Positions 34,296 through 41,931 of a DNA stretch of 64,000 nucleotides are shown piece by piece (position 1 is the first letter of the stretch; each line of letters opens with the position of its first letter). The notes beneath the pieces were generated by a model. It ran no database searches, was not told the DNA's origin, and saw only the letters and a program-made list of their open reading frames with translations. Source of the DNA: Amycolatopsis antarctica (GTDB lineage Bacteria > Actinomycetota > Actinomycetes > Mycobacteriales > Pseudonocardiaceae); the NCBI RefSeq assembly GCF_002262875.1, contig NZ_NKYE01000003.1, forward strand, positions 372,001 through 436,000. The letters are read 5' to 3'. The translations under genes were made by a program, and so were the position numbers.

Positions 34296-35546
34296 TCAGC
34301 TCTCGGCGAGTTCGGTCAACTGCGGTACGACGGCACTGGGTGCCGGCATCCGCTCGATCTCGGCAGCCAGCGCGCGCGCGGACTCGGCGAACGACGGCTC
34401 GCCGAGGAGCCTGGCCAGTCCGTCCCGAATGGACCCGACGTCCGCCTCGTAGTTGCGGATGGACAGCCCGCTCCCGGTGTCGGCGATTCGTGAGGACAGT
34501 CGCTGCTCGGCCTGCTCGCACAGCGGCAGCATCAGCTGGGGTGTGCCGATCGCCGCCGCGGTCATCATCACCCCGGCTCCGACGTAGTGCACGACCGCGT
34601 CGCAGTGCGGCAGGACCAGGTGCAACGGCGTCTCGACCAGCGTCCGCACCCCAGCCGGCAGGTCGACCGAACCGGCGTCGTCGGCCGAGGCGAGCAGGAG
34701 CACCTCGGCGCCGAGGTCGACCGCGGCGGTCACCGCCTCCCGGATCTTGTTCACCGTCTGCCCGAACACCGCGGTCGCCGAGCGGCCCCAGACCACACAG
34801 ACCCGCTTGCGCTCGTTCTGGTCGAGAAGTTCGTGTGGCACGGCACCGGCGCCGTTGTACGGCACGTACCTGATGGGTGCGCGGATGCCCTTGGTGTTCG
34901 GGCTCAGCTGCGGCGGGCACGGGTCCAGCACGTGGCCCAGTTGCTGATCCACCGTCGCCACGGTTTCCTCGCCGAGGGTGGCGGCGAACACCGCCGAGGC
35001 CGTCATGTTGGCGAACATCTCGTTGGAGCCGAATCCGCCGATGGACTCCAGGGTGTCCTCGGTGCCGGTCGGACCCCACAGGTGAAGCACGCTGGGAACG
35101 CCGGACGCATGCGCGGCGAGCGGTCCCTCGCAGCTGAGCAGGTCGTGCACCACCAGATTCGGTCGCCAGGCCGCGACGTAGTCCCGGGCCGCCTCGCAAC
35201 TGCGTTCGGCGCTGTCCGACATGGACTGCTGGATCGTCTGCCACACCTGCTCCAGATCGAAGGTCTCCTTGTCGATCGGCTCGCAGGTTTCGGGATGTGG
35301 CGGTGGTTCCTGGTATGGCCAGTTGCCGGTGTAGGCGGCGAGCACATTGGATATCCGGCCCTGCTTGAGCATGTCGATGCCGGACAGCACGGGGACCGGG
35401 TGCAGCCCGGCGCGGGTCAGGTGGGCGGCGTCGACCTCGGTGCACATCACCTGGATCTCGTGGCCGGCGGCGCGCATCGCCCACGCCAGAGGAACGAGCG
35501 GGTAGTAGTGCCCCGCCCAGGACGACACCACGAACAGCGCGCGCAT
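34296..35546 (-). CDS. GT1-family glycosyltransferase, third copy
   Basis: A 416-residue GT-B enzyme. MRALFVVSSWAGHYYPLVPL begins the acceptor domain; the donor domain has KRVCVVWGRSATAVFG, VRTLVETPLHLVLPHCDAVV and a variant signature HYVGAGVMMTAAAIGTPQLM where most relatives have HHGG. LMLPLCEQAEQ replaces the usual DQ pair. It probably adds another TDP-deoxysugar, either to the aglycone or to a sugar already in place. It is transcribed alone on the minus strand from a region shared with the exporter genes; a box-like site and TAGGCT lie just upstream. Confidence 0.9.
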   Translation of the reverse strand: MRALFVVSSWAGHYYPLVPLAWAMRAAGHEIQVMCTEVDAAHLTRAGLHPVPVLSGIDMLKQGRISNVLAAYTGNWPYQEPPPHPETCEPIDKETFDLEQVWQTIQQSMSDSAERSCEAARDYVAAWRPNLVVHDLLSCEGPLAAHASGVPSVLHLWGPTGTEDTLESIGGFGSNEMFANMTASAVFAATLGEETVATVDQQLGHVLDPCPPQLSPNTKGIRAPIRYVPYNGAGAVPHELLDQNERKRVCVVWGRSATAVFGQTVNKIREAVTAAVDLGAEVLLLASADDAGSVDLPAGVRTLVETPLHLVLPHCDAVVHYVGAGVMMTAAAIGTPQLMLPLCEQAEQRLSSRIADTGSGLSIRNYEADVGSIRDGLARLLGEPSFAESARALAAEIERMPAPSAVVPQLTELAES

Positions 35547-35586
35547 ACGTCTGCCTCTCGTCGGGCTGCGAACCGATCCGGCCCAC

Positions 35587-35619
35587 AGCCTAGGAAGTAT
35601 TCGGTGGGTGAATGCCTAG
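35587..35619 (-). promoter_or_regulatory. Candidate PAS-LuxR box and -10 for the minus-strand glycosyltransferase
   Basis: On the minus strand 35619 to 35604 reads CTAGGCATTCACCCAC, 12 of 16 to CTVGGGAWWTCCCBAG. Eleven bases downstream is TAGGCT (35592-35587), a good TAnnnT -10. The start codon is 41 bases further at 35546. Confidence 0.55.
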
Positions 35620-35651
35620 TCCGCGATCGCACGCGCTCGGTGTTCGGGAGA

Positions 35652-35667
35652 CTGGGGGTTTTCCTGG
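35652..35667 (+). promoter_or_regulatory. Candidate PAS-LuxR box for the exporter operon
   Basis: CTGGGGGTTTTCCTGG matches the PimM-type consensus at 13 of 16. It lies 84 bases before the exporter GTG. The hexamer 11 bases downstream, GATCAA, is a poor -10. The site is 33 bp from the divergent box at 35604. Confidence 0.5.
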
Positions 35668-35691
35668 CCCAGCCGTGGGATCAAGAGAGCC

Positions 35692-35742
35692 ATGAAGCTC
35701 AGCTTCGAGGTCCCGGACCACGCTGGGGCGGCCACGTGCTGA
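35692..35742 (+). CDS. Possible 16-residue leader peptide overlapping the exporter start
   Basis: ATG 35692 opens MKLSFEVPDHAGAATC and stops at TGA 35740-35742, overlapping the exporter GTG (35736) by seven bases in another frame. AAGAGAG lies just before the ATG, better than anything before the GTG. It could couple translation of the exporter or act as an upstream ORF; it may also be chance. Confidence 0.35.
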   Translation: MKLSFEVPDHAGAATC

Positions 35743-37469
35743 CCGGTTTGCTGCGCGGGCACCTGCCGCCGCATCGGCGTGCGGTCGCGGCGGCGGCGGC
35801 CCTGCAACTGGTGGAGGTGGTGACGCTGTTGCTGCTGCCCACACTCAACGCCAGCATCATCGACCGCGGCGTGATCGGCGGCGACCACCGGTACATCGTG
35901 CTGGTCGGCGGGTTGATGGTGCTGGTCGCGGGGTTGGCCATGGTGGCAGGAGTCGCCTCGATCCGGTTCGCGGCCAGGGCCGCGATGGGTCTTGGCCGGG
36001 ACCTGCGGGCGGCGCTGTTCTCCCGGGTGTTGACCCTCTCCGGCCGCCAGGTCGACACCTTCGGCCCCGCCTCGCTGTCGACCCGTAGCGTCAACGATGT
36101 CCAGCAGGTCGAGGGCGTCGTACTCGCCGGGCTGACCACACTGGCTTCCGCGGTGTTCATCTGTCTGGCCAGCGTCGTGCTCGGTCTACGGCAGGACCTC
36201 CAGCTCGGCGCCGCGCTGGCCGCGCTGATTCCGGTCATCGCGGTCGTCATCTGGTTCGTCCGGTCCAGGTTGTCCGTGATGTACGGCCGTCTTCAGTCTG
36301 ATGTGGACAGACTGAACCGGATCGTCGGCGAGCGGCTGTCCGGAGTGCGGGTGGTGCGCGCGTTCAGCCGGGACAACCACGAACGCGATCGCTTCACCGC
36401 GACCAACACCGACCTGTTCGCCTACTCGTTGCGTGCCGGTCGCCTGATGGCGACCATGTTCCCGACCATCGCCCTGATCTCCAACCTGGCCACCGCCGGG
36501 GTGGTGTGGCTCGGCGCGAGCCGGTTGGAGGACGGGGCGGTGGGCATCGGCACGGTCAACGCGTTCGTCGAGTATCTGGTCTTCATCACCTGGTCGATCA
36601 CCATGACCACGTTCGTGTTCCTGGCGGTTCCGCGGGCGGAGGTCTCCGCCGGGCGGATCGGTGAGGTTCTGCGCACGGAGTCGGAGCTGCCCGAACCGGC
36701 CTCGCCGGCATGTTCGGCAGGGCCGGCCGGGACGGTGGAGTTGCGCGGTGTGGAGTTCCGCTATCCCGGGGCCGAGTTGCCGGCGCTGACCGGAGTCGAC
36801 CTGTCGATGCGGCCGGGTGAGCGCGTCGCGGTGGTCGGCGGCACCGGCAGCGGCAAGACGACCCTGGTCAACCTGATCTGTCGGCGCGTCGACCCCACCG
36901 CGGGCTCGGTGCTGGTAAACGGGGTGGACGTGCGGGAGTTGGACGTCGGCGAGTTGACGGACACGCTCGGGGTGGTGCCGCAACACACCCGGCTGTTCGA
37001 CGGCACCGTCGCGGACAACCTGCGTTTCGGCGAGCCGGCGGCCACCGACGGCCAGCTGTGGGACGCGCTGGAGGCCGCACACGCACGGGCGGTGGTGGAA
37101 GGCCTGCCAGGTGGGTTGGATGCCGAGATCACCCACGGTGGCGGGAACCTCTCCGGCGGGCAGCGCCAGCGGCTGACCATCGCGCGGACGCTGTTGCGCC
37201 GGCCCCGGGTCTACCTGTTCGACGACTGCTTCTCCGCACTGGACCCGGTGATCGAAGCCGGCGTGCGGACCGGCCTGCGTGCGCGCACCGGGGACGCGGC
37301 GGTACTCGTGGTGGCCCAGCGGGTGAGCACCATTCAGGACGCTGACCGGATCGTCGTGCTGGACGCCGGCCGGGTCGTGGGCTGCGGCGCACATGCCGAG
37401 TTGCTGGCCGGGTGTGAGACGTATCGGGACATCGTCGGCTCTCAGCTCATCGGGCCGGTGGCCCGATGA
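35736..37469 (+). CDS. ABC exporter half-transporter 1 (degenerate catalytic Glu)
   Basis: A 577-residue fusion of six-helix membrane domain and ATPase. Helices include VTLLLLPTLNASIID and VLVGGLMVLVAGLAMV; the coupling region is VRVVRAFSRDNHERDRF. The ATPase has Walker A VVGGTGSGKTTLVN, signature NLSGGQRQRLTIA, Walker B VYLFDDCFSALD, where Asp replaces the catalytic Glu, and the H-loop His is Gln in VVAQRVST. With its partner it forms a heterodimer with one noncatalytic site. NysG/NysH-like pairs export polyenes, so macrolide efflux is probable. The GTG start is inferred from family alignment; its ribosome-binding site is weak. Confidence 0.9.
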   Translation: MLTGLLRGHLPPHRRAVAAAAALQLVEVVTLLLLPTLNASIIDRGVIGGDHRYIVLVGGLMVLVAGLAMVAGVASIRFAARAAMGLGRDLRAALFSRVLTLSGRQVDTFGPASLSTRSVNDVQQVEGVVLAGLTTLASAVFICLASVVLGLRQDLQLGAALAALIPVIAVVIWFVRSRLSVMYGRLQSDVDRLNRIVGERLSGVRVVRAFSRDNHERDRFTATNTDLFAYSLRAGRLMATMFPTIALISNLATAGVVWLGASRLEDGAVGIGTVNAFVEYLVFITWSITMTTFVFLAVPRAEVSAGRIGEVLRTESELPEPASPACSAGPAGTVELRGVEFRYPGAELPALTGVDLSMRPGERVAVVGGTGSGKTTLVNLICRRVDPTAGSVLVNGVDVRELDVGELTDTLGVVPQHTRLFDGTVADNLRFGEPAATDGQLWDALEAAHARAVVEGLPGGLDAEITHGGGNLSGGQRQRLTIARTLLRRPRVYLFDDCFSALDPVIEAGVRTGLRARTGDAAVLVVAQRVSTIQDADRIVVLDAGRVVGCGAHAELLAGCETYRDIVGSQLIGPVAR

Positions 37470-39232
37470 GCGGCAAGTCGGGGGCGGTTCGGCGGCTACT
37501 CGGCGAGCTGGCGCCCTACCGTGGCCGGATCGTCGCGCTGGTGGTGGCCGGTATGGCGGGGACGACCCTGATCGCGCTGGTGGCACCGATGGTCCTGGGC
37601 GGGGCGACCGACCTGGTGCTGACCGGAGTCCGGGGAAACGGGGTGGATTTCGCCGCGCTCGGCCGGACCTTGCTGTCGCTGGCCGGGCTCTACGTGGTGG
37701 GGGCCGTGCTGGCCGGGGCGCAGGCCAGGATCGCGGCGCACGTTGTCCGGCGGGTGGTGTTCGACCTGCGGGAACGGACCTCGGCCAAACTCGCCCGGCT
37801 GCCGCTGAGCCACTTCGACCGGCATTCCCGCGGCGACCTGGTCAGCCGGCTCACCAACGACATGGACCTGCTCCAACAGGGACTGCAGCAGGTGATCGAA
37901 CAACTCGCGGTGCGGTGGTTCGCGGTCCTGGGCGGTGTGACGATGATGTTCGTCGTCTCCCCGCTGCTCGCCGTGATCGTGCTGTGCGTCATGCCGATGG
38001 CCGGTGTGCTCACCGCGCGGATCGCCCGGCGCGCGCAGACTGACTTCGTCCGGCAACGCGCCGCGCTGGGCGCGCTCGCCAGCCAGGTCGACGAGACCTA
38101 CGCCGCGCACTCGCTGGTCGCCACGTTCGGCCGGCGCGAGCAGGTCGAACGCGCCTTCGCCGAGCGCAACACCGCCGTGTTCGAGGCGGGAACGCGGGGC
38201 GAGACCGACGCCCGATCCATCGAACCGGTGACGTTCCTGGTCACCAACCTGATCTACGTGCTGATCGCCACCGTCGGTGCGGCGAGGGTGATCAGCGGGG
38301 CGCTGACCGTCGGCCAGATCCAGGCGTTCGTTCTCTACTGCGGCAGGTTCGGCAACGACGCCGGGATGCTGGCCGCGCTGGTCGGTGACGTGCAGTCCGG
38401 CCTGGCGTCGGCCAAGCGGATCTTCGCTCTGCTGGACGCGCCGGAGCAGAGCCCGGACCCACCGCGTCGTCGGTCCCGGGGGCGCGGGAGTGGCCGGGTC
38501 CATTTCGAGCGGGTCTCCTTCCGCTACGACCCGGCGACCCCGCTGATCGAGGATCAGTCGCTGACCATCGAGCCCGGCCAGACCGTCGCCCTGGTCGGTT
38601 CGACCGGCGGTGGCAAGACCACCCTGGCCGGCCTGTTGACTCGCTTCTACGAGGTGGACTCCGGCCGGATCACCGTGGACGGAGCGGACATCGCCGCGAT
38701 GCACCGCGAAGACGTGCGGGCGTTTACGGGTCTGGTACCGCAGGAGCCCTGGCTGTTCCACGGCACGGTGGCCGAGAACATCGCCTACGGCCGGGCCGGG
38801 GCCACTCGCGCGGAGGTGCTCGCGGCGGCAAGGGCTACCGGTGTCGACCGGTTCGCGCGGACGTTGCCCCACGGGTACGACACCGTGCTCGGTGAGTCGG
38901 CCGGGATCAGCGCCGGAGAGCGTCAGTTGATCAACCTGGCCAGGGCGCTGCTGGCCGATCCGGCGATCCTGCTGCTGGACGAGGCGACCAGTTCGGTGGA
39001 CACCCGCAGCGAGCTGCTCGTCGCGCGGGCGATGGCCGCCGTGCGCGCCGGGCGGACGAGTCTGGTGATCGCCCACCGGCTGTCCACGGTGCGCGATGCC
39101 GACCTGATCCTGGTCATGGAGGACGGCCGGATCGTCGAGCGCGGGACCCACGACGAACTGCTCGACCTCTGCGGGCGGTATGCCAGGCTGCACGCCGCGC
39201 AACTCTTTCCCGACAGGACGACGCTCGCCTGA
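37466..39232 (+). CDS. ABC exporter half-transporter 2 (variant signature loop)
   Basis: A 588-residue membrane-ATPase fusion, partner of the preceding gene, with ATGA overlap. Membrane helices begin IVALVVAGMAGTTLIAL; LSHFDRHSRGDLVSRLTND is the usual intracellular loop, and LVATFGRREQVERAF the coupling segment. Walker A is VGSTGGGKTTLAG, Walker B ILLLDEATSSVD with intact Glu, and the switch His is in IAHRLST. The signature is GISAGERQ rather than LSGGQ. Thus its own Walker motifs pair with the good signature of subunit 1, and its degenerate signature with the degenerate Walker B of subunit 1. Export of the product and self-resistance are likely. Confidence 0.92.
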   Translation: MSGKSGAVRRLLGELAPYRGRIVALVVAGMAGTTLIALVAPMVLGGATDLVLTGVRGNGVDFAALGRTLLSLAGLYVVGAVLAGAQARIAAHVVRRVVFDLRERTSAKLARLPLSHFDRHSRGDLVSRLTNDMDLLQQGLQQVIEQLAVRWFAVLGGVTMMFVVSPLLAVIVLCVMPMAGVLTARIARRAQTDFVRQRAALGALASQVDETYAAHSLVATFGRREQVERAFAERNTAVFEAGTRGETDARSIEPVTFLVTNLIYVLIATVGAARVISGALTVGQIQAFVLYCGRFGNDAGMLAALVGDVQSGLASAKRIFALLDAPEQSPDPPRRRSRGRGSGRVHFERVSFRYDPATPLIEDQSLTIEPGQTVALVGSTGGGKTTLAGLLTRFYEVDSGRITVDGADIAAMHREDVRAFTGLVPQEPWLFHGTVAENIAYGRAGATRAEVLAAARATGVDRFARTLPHGYDTVLGESAGISAGERQLINLARALLADPAILLLDEATSSVDTRSELLVARAMAAVRAGRTSLVIAHRLSTVRDADLILVMEDGRIVERGTHDELLDLCGRYARLHAAQLFPDRTTLA

Positions 39233-39354
39233 CGGGGCCGGAGCGCGCCGGTTCCTTGCCAGTGCGTGCCGGAGAACGCGCACCGTCTTGGCAGGCGCGG
39301 TTCGTGAACGTGGCCCGGCCACAAGCATTGTTCTCCGGTTCCTCAGCTGCTGCC

Positions 39355-40857
39355 TCAGGGGACGCGCAGCTGTGGCCACAGCTGGGACCAGGAGGTCTTC
39401 CGGTCGCTCAGCACCCAGACCGGGAGCCCCTGGAAGGAGTTCTCCACGCCGAGCCCGTTGTCGGTACTGCCGACCTGCTCGGCGGAGCCGAACGCGGCGC
39501 GCAACGTCGGCGACGGATCGCCGATGTGCAGCACCGTCTCGGCGCTCTCCGGTGGGGTCGCCACATACCACAGACCAAGGTAGGGGCTGTAGGTCCGGGG
39601 CAGGTCGTGGTCAGGGCCGTACCGGTCGATGGCGCTGGCCAGCTCGTAGGTACCGGACACGATCGCTGTGCGCTCGCGGGTCCGCGCCGGCAGGAGCTGG
39701 TAGTCCTCGGCGACGTCGGCGACCAGTTCCGGCCAGCCTGCGGTCGCGGACACGTCGAACCGGAAGTCGGAATCCACCACGTCGGCCAGCGGGCGCACCG
39801 GCAGGTTGACCACCTGAATCACCAGCGACACCACGAGCGTCAACCACACCACCATGGAGGCCCACCGCTCCCGAACTCCCTCAAGGCCGACCGCCCCGGC
39901 GGCCCACAACACCGGGAACAGCGCGGCGATGTAGTACCCGCTCCAGCCCAGTACCGCGAACAAGGCGACCAGCAGGCCGAACGCGACCGCGAGGAACCGT
40001 CGTTCCCGGTCCCGGAAAATCCGGACCAACCCGTAGCCGAGCAGCAAGGTGCCGGCCACCCCGCACATCATCGCCGCATCGAGGAAGAAGCCGAGCGGTC
40101 CGGAACCGAACGCCTTGTCCTCCGCCGCCCCATCCAGCACGTCGCCCATCCGCAACTGCGGCCAGCCGTGGCCGGCCTGCCAGACCAGCATCGGAACGGC
40201 GGTCAGCGCCGCGATTCCCGCGCCGATCCACAGCGGGCGGCGAGTCAGTAGCGCCCGGGGACCGCAGACCGCCAACGCCACGATCAACGCAGCCGTCACG
40301 ATCACGATCATCATCTTCGCCTGCAGGGCCACCGCGCAGACCAGGGCGGCGAACAGCAACAGCCGGTCCGCGCGGGTACGCAGCCATCGGACCAGCAGCA
40401 GCGTCAGCACCGCGCTCAGCGTGACGTCCAGCGTCGAGGTCAGCAGGTAGCGGCCGAACAGGACCATGAACGGAGAGCACAGGAACGCGCCCGCGGCGAG
40501 AACCTGAGCCTTGGTGGAGCCGCCGAGTTCGCGGGCCAACAGGGCACACACCACCACTCCGGCGGCGGTGCACAGGATCGCCGGCAGCCGCAGCGCCAGG
40601 ATCGAGCCGGGGAAAGCGCTGTCCATCGCGCCGGCCAGCAGCGGAACCAGCGGTGGCTGATCCGGGAAACTCCAGTCCAGATGCCCGCCGATCACCCGGA
40701 AGTACAGCTCGTCGCCGATGTAGCCGTACCGGGACGCGGTGATCAGAAGCAGCACGGCCAGCCCGCCGGCGAGGCCGAACACCGGCCACCGGGCGAACGG
40801 TGGCAGCGAAGCGGGTACTTGGTCTCGAACAGTGTTGGTCTGCTCGGTCCGGGTCAT
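39355..40857 (-). CDS. Integral-membrane GT39-type (ArnT/PMT-like) glycosyltransferase
   Basis: A 500-residue membrane protein. The conserved acidic loop after the first helix is RYGYIGDELYFRVIGGHLDW, then FPDQPPLVPLLAGAMDSAF, the classic ArnT/PMT_2 region (D-E and P-P-L). About ten hydrophobic segments follow (for example FVLLFGRYLL-like VLFGRYLLTSTLDVTLSAVL and IMIVIVTAALIVALAVCG region), then a ~140-residue C-terminal extracytoplasmic domain. Such enzymes use polyprenyl-phosphate sugars outside the membrane. In a macrolide cluster it could extend the glycan after or during export. ATG 40857 is followed by conserved sequence; longer starts are unsupported. It converges on the exporter genes (122-bp gap, no clear terminator). 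Confidence 0.85.
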   Translation of the reverse strand: MTRTEQTNTVRDQVPASLPPFARWPVFGLAGGLAVLLLITASRYGYIGDELYFRVIGGHLDWSFPDQPPLVPLLAGAMDSAFPGSILALRLPAILCTAAGVVVCALLARELGGSTKAQVLAAGAFLCSPFMVLFGRYLLTSTLDVTLSAVLTLLLVRWLRTRADRLLLFAALVCAVALQAKMMIVIVTAALIVALAVCGPRALLTRRPLWIGAGIAALTAVPMLVWQAGHGWPQLRMGDVLDGAAEDKAFGSGPLGFFLDAAMMCGVAGTLLLGYGLVRIFRDRERRFLAVAFGLLVALFAVLGWSGYYIAALFPVLWAAGAVGLEGVRERWASMVVWLTLVVSLVIQVVNLPVRPLADVVDSDFRFDVSATAGWPELVADVAEDYQLLPARTRERTAIVSGTYELASAIDRYGPDHDLPRTYSPYLGLWYVATPPESAETVLHIGDPSPTLRAAFGSAEQVGSTDNGLGVENSFQGLPVWVLSDRKTSWSQLWPQLRVP

Positions 40858-40919
40858 CGGCTCTCCGAGTGGTCGTGGAACGGCGCGAGCCCGCCTGGAA
40901 CCAGTAGAACCCCATGGCA

Positions 40920-40952
40920 CTCGGTGAACACCTAGTTCGCAGAACCTAACGT
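40920..40952 (+). promoter_or_regulatory. Candidate PAS-LuxR box and -10 for the O-methyltransferase
   Basis: CTCGGTGAACACCTAG (40920-40935) is nearly a perfect palindrome and matches the PimM-type consensus at 12 of 16. Exactly 11 bases later TAACGT (40947-40952) is a good -10. The ATG at 40961 is only nine bases beyond, so the transcript would be almost leaderless. The symmetric box could also serve the divergent GT39-type gene. Confidence 0.55.
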
Positions 40953-40960
40953 CGGTGAAC

Positions 40961-41851
40961 ATGCTGACCAGGGTGAGGAATATCGGCAAGATCGTCCGTG
41001 CGGTTACCACCAGGAACCCCGATCAGCGGGTGCGGCGGTTCTACGAGCTGCCCGACCCGCGCAGTCAGTTCGCCGACCGGGCCACGCGGTACATCAACAT
41101 CGGCTACTGGGCCTCCGATCGGACCACAGTGGACGAGGCGGGGAACGCGATCGCCGGGCTGCTCGCCGACTCGGCCCGATTCGAGCCGGGACAGCGAGTC
41201 CTGGACGTCGGCTGCGGCTACGGCGACCAGGACTTCCTGTGGCTGCAGGAGAAGGAGCCTGAGGTCATCCACGCGCTCGACGTGACCCCGCACCAGATCG
41301 AGGCGGCCAAGGCGAGGGCGGCCGCCGAGGGCGTGGCCGAGCGGCTGCGCTTCACCGTCGGTACGGCGACCGAGCTGCGTTTCCCCGACGACTCGTTCGA
41401 CCGGGTCGTCGCACTGGACGCCGCGCTGCACTTCAACACCCGGGCGGACTTCTTCCGCGAGGCACTGCGGGTGCTGCGCCCCGGCGGCGTGCTGGCCACC
41501 GTGGACACCATTCCGCTGGACGAGTCCACCCCCCGCAAGGTCTTTCGCAGCCCGCGGTTCAGCCTTTACCGAGTCGGTGTCCCGGACGAGAACTGGTACG
41601 ACCGGGAGAGCTACGCCCGGCGGCTGGCCGAAGCCGGTTTCGTCGACGGGGTGGTCACCTCGATCCGCGAGCACACCTGGGAACCCTGGTACCGGTACTG
41701 GAGCACGCTGGCCAACGACGACCGGGCGCGCGCCGCCGTGGCCCCGGAGATCGCGCGCACCGTCGAGCGGGAGTGGGCGGACACCGAACTGATCCGCCGT
41801 GAGCTGAGCCTGCTGGACTACGTGGTCGCGGTCGCCGAGAAGCCGCACTGA
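40961..41851 (+). CDS. EryG-like SAM-dependent O-methyltransferase
   Basis: A ~296-residue methyltransferase. ATRYINIGYW near residue 45 and VLDVGCGYGDQDFLWLQEKE (motif I and the QDF-WL segment) closely resemble EryG and AveBVII-type sugar methylases; the later VALDAALHFNTRADFFREAL and LRPGGVLATVDTIPLDE also fit. EryG methylates the 3''-OH of mycarose on the macrolide, so a 3-O-methyl-2,6-dideoxy sugar is a reasonable prediction; methylation of the amino sugar or aglycone is possible. ATG 40961 or GTG 40955 could start it; ATG is preferred because of the promoter position. Confidence 0.88.
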   Translation: MLTRVRNIGKIVRAVTTRNPDQRVRRFYELPDPRSQFADRATRYINIGYWASDRTTVDEAGNAIAGLLADSARFEPGQRVLDVGCGYGDQDFLWLQEKEPEVIHALDVTPHQIEAAKARAAAEGVAERLRFTVGTATELRFPDDSFDRVVALDAALHFNTRADFFREALRVLRPGGVLATVDTIPLDESTPRKVFRSPRFSLYRVGVPDENWYDRESYARRLAEAGFVDGVVTSIREHTWEPWYRYWSTLANDDRARAAVAPEIARTVEREWADTELIRRELSLLDYVVAVAEKPH

Positions 41852-41871
41852 GCGCGGATTTCCTTGCACGT

Positions 41872-41904
41872 CTGGGGGTTTGCCGAGATCTGCGCGTCCA
41901 GACT
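41872..41904 (+). promoter_or_regulatory. Strongest candidate PAS-LuxR box, upstream of P450 and PKS
   Basis: CTGGGGGTTTGCCGAG (41872-41887) matches CTVGGGAWWTCCCBAG at 14 of 16. Eleven bases later CAGACT (41899-41904) resembles a -10, and the P450 ATG is 28 bases further, after AAAGGACG. It lies in the 80-bp gap between the methyltransferase and P450 genes and would drive P450 plus PKS. Confidence 0.65.
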
Positions 41905-41931
41905 CGACGCGAGCGAGACGAAAGGACGGGC

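Noticed and set aside
39367..39384. Perfect 18-bp palindrome CAGCTGTGGCCACAGCTG
   Set aside because: It lies inside the last codons of the GT39-type gene (QLWPQL) and is explained by the repeated coding motif; it could still act as a weak hairpin for the convergent genes.
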